Shown here one piece after another: positions 62,725-64,000 of a stretch of 64,000 bases of DNA. The notes under the pieces were generated by a model that saw only the letters and a program-made list of their open reading frames with translations, was not told the origin of the DNA and made no database searches. Position 1 is the stretch's first letter, and every line of letters begins with the position of its first letter. Location: positions 372,001 through 436,000 of the forward strand of contig LBCK01000003.1 of NCBI GenBank assembly GCA_000980705.1. Direction: 5' to 3'. The position numbers and the translations under genes were made by a program. Source of the stretch: Ruminococcus sp. UNK.MGS-30 (GTDB lineage: Bacteria > Bacillota > Clostridia > Oscillospirales > Ruminococcaceae).

Positions 62725-63999
62725 TTAGTCCCCCAAATGCAGATTTTCCTCTATTGGAAGAAGAATATCTACATAAAACATCCCTTCTTTCTCATAAAAA
62801 TCAATCAGACTATTTCGTTTTGACACAAGATCTGTAACAGAACGCAGTCCCCAGCCATGCAGCTTTTTATTTGCTTTTTCCGTTTTCAATTCCTGATTCT
62901 TTTTCAAAACAGATGCGGCAATTGTATTTCTGACCACAATCCGATAATAGCCTGCCTCTTCTGAAATTGTCAGAAGTATCTGTGCGTTTGATGGATTTTT
63001 CTCACAGGCTTCTATGGCATTGTCCAGCAGATTAGACAGCATGATGCTGAGATCAAACTCCAAATCATGAGGAATCTGAACAACTAGCCGCAATGAGGTA
63101 TCGATTCCTTTGGACTGTGCATCATTGAATTTCGCATTTACAACCGCATTTAACATGGTACTTGAGCATTGTACTTGAGACAAAATTGTATTTACTTTTC
63201 GCTCCTTAAATTGTTTCGCATACGCCAATGCTCCGGAACAATCTCCCTGTTCTATCATGCCGCATAAACAATCGATCCCATTCCGAAAATCGTGACGAAG
63301 AATCGAGATTTCTTCATACTGCTGCTGTAAATGCTGCATTTCATCTTGCTGCCGCTGCAATTGGATTTCCATAATATCCCGTTCTTTTTCAATTTGACTC
63401 GTGCGGTTCATCTTTCTCAGAAATATAAAAATGATGACATCTAAACCGGATAAAAGTAATGTAATCGCAAGGTAGATATATGCCGTAAGATGATTATTTC
63501 CAATGGAAAGATTAATTGCAAATCCCATGAAAAGTGTAAAAAGGAATGCCGATAATATAATGATCCATTCATTGCGCTTAAAATGATATGTTTCTTTTTT
63601 CCGGAATGACAAGATACACTGTGTCGCTGCAAAGTAGAATAATTTCGTAAGGAACAGACAGACTACACGCTCTACATTCTGCGCATCTTTTAGCTGCAGC
63701 ATTGAAACATCTGTAATTGCGCTAACTGCCGACATTACCGGAAGATTGATAAAGTACACTAAAACATAATTGATTACAGATATCAAGATCTTCTCAAAGA
63801 TGTTTCCTTTTAGAAAAACTGCGGAAAACACAATTTCAATTAACAGACAACTGGAAATCAAAAATGTTTCGTTTGCTGCCCCGAAAGTTCCTGCCACATC
63901 TGTTGCAAACAACAGCGAAAACAGGAGAATCCATTTCAGAATGCGGCAATTTTCCGATCGGAACTTAAAGTATTGAATCAGCATCCGTGTAACGATCAT
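62725..63999 (-). CDS. GHKL-domain sensor histidine kinase (AgrC-like; N-terminus at the window edge)
   Basis: The frame encodes at least 424 residues: six or seven membrane helices (about 15-195), a coiled-coil linker (about 200-232), the H box with H236 in SILRHDFRN, and a GHKL ATPase domain (NLLDNAIEA, HGWGLRSV). The ATG at 63997-63999 has no visible upstream context, so the true start could be outside. Such kinases sense peptides and phosphorylate LytTR response regulators, whose gene probably lies just beyond 64000. The operon downstream carries the matching direct repeats. Confidence 0.85.
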   Translation of the reverse strand: MIVTRMLIQYFKFRSENCRILKWILLFSLLFATDVAGTFGAANETFLISSCLLIEIVFSAVFLKGNIFEKILISVINYVLVYFINLPVMSAVSAITDVSMLQLKDAQNVERVVCLFLTKLFYFAATQCILSFRKKETYHFKRNEWIIILSAFLFTLFMGFAINLSIGNNHLTAYIYLAITLLLSGLDVIIFIFLRKMNRTSQIEKERDIMEIQLQRQQDEMQHLQQQYEEISILRHDFRNGIDCLCGMIEQGDCSGALAYAKQFKERKVNTILSQVQCSSTMLNAVVNAKFNDAQSKGIDTSLRLVVQIPHDLEFDLSIMLSNLLDNAIEACEKNPSNAQILLTISEEAGYYRIVVRNTIAASVLKKNQELKTEKANKKLHGWGLRSVTDLVSKRNSLIDFYEKEGMFYVDILLPIEENLHLGD

Positions 64000-64000
64000 A

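Noticed and set aside
1..64000. tRNA, rRNA and phage integrase genes
   Set aside because: No T-loop/acceptor pattern, rRNA core sequence or recombinase motif was recognised in any intergenic region.

Overview
The window looks like chromosomal DNA from a cellulosome-producing, anaerobic gut Ruminococcus (Oscillospiraceae). Four observations support this: five secreted proteins with type-I-like dockerins, a mannan-utilisation operon of the kind known from Ruminococcus albus (cellobiose 2-epimerase plus two GH130 phosphorylases), GTP-type PEP carboxykinase with ferredoxin-linked indolepyruvate oxidoreductase and hybrid-cluster protein, and strong Gram-positive ribosome binding sites with TTGACA/TATAAT promoters. 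The left 50 kb is mostly G+C-balanced to G+C-rich. The region from about 51 kb onward is visibly more A+T-rich and may be acquired DNA. A species such as R. champanellensis would fit, but that is an inference.

Layout. 0-3.3 kb: a heterodimeric ABC exporter (minus strand; the first gene runs off the left edge). 3.5-9.7 kb: a spore-associated group: a SpoIIQ-like M23 membrane protein, a CapA-like lipoprotein with a DUF3267 membrane protease, and a gerA-gerB-gerC germinant receptor operon. 9.8-13 kb: PEP carboxykinase and a tRNA-dihydrouridine synthase. 13-19.3 kb: a copper regulon (csoR-copA, with two palindromic operators in the promoter region) followed by a large MacB-like ABC protein with a Met-rich extracellular domain. 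19.4-22.4 kb: hcp with its ferredoxin-like partner, divergent from a Crp/Fnr regulator across a shared palindrome. 22.5-24.4 kb: a flavodoxin/DUF3793 operon with two inverted-repeat operators, and an NADPH-dependent FMN reductase-type flavoprotein. 24.5-28.2 kb: iorA-iorB-CoA ligase operon.

28.2-42.1 kb is the centrepiece: a co-directional mannan locus on the minus strand. Reading in the direction of transcription it runs LacI regulator, solute-binding protein, two permeases, GH130 phosphorylase, a 179-bp MITE-like insertion, cellobiose 2-epimerase, GH130 mannosylglucose phosphorylase, two dockerin-bearing GH5 mannanases, then a highly structured untranslated region ending in a strong terminator. 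The two mannanases would cut mannan outside the cell and the ABC system would import the oligosaccharides (no ATPase gene is present locally). The epimerase and phosphorylases would convert them to mannose-1-phosphate and glucose. TTAGCTAA-type palindromes sit in both the LacI and the solute-binding-protein promoters.

42-50 kb holds further cellulosome components: an LRR (BspA-like) dockerin protein with a 17-nt homopolymer next to its promoter, a GH5 endoglucanase with dockerin, a Nudix hydrolase, and a GH9 protein carrying an internal dockerin and a C-terminal beta-helix. 50-58 kb has a Nudix hydrolase and a BceAB-like ABC transporter with its two-component system, followed by a 732-residue protein with an apparent Imm26-like C-terminal domain. 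58-64 kb has a small HExxH protease and an A+T-rich ABC exporter/lipoprotein operon. A 21-bp-spaced direct repeat (LytTR-type site) precedes that operon, and a GHKL sensor kinase lies at the right edge. No rRNA, tRNA or CRISPR array was seen.
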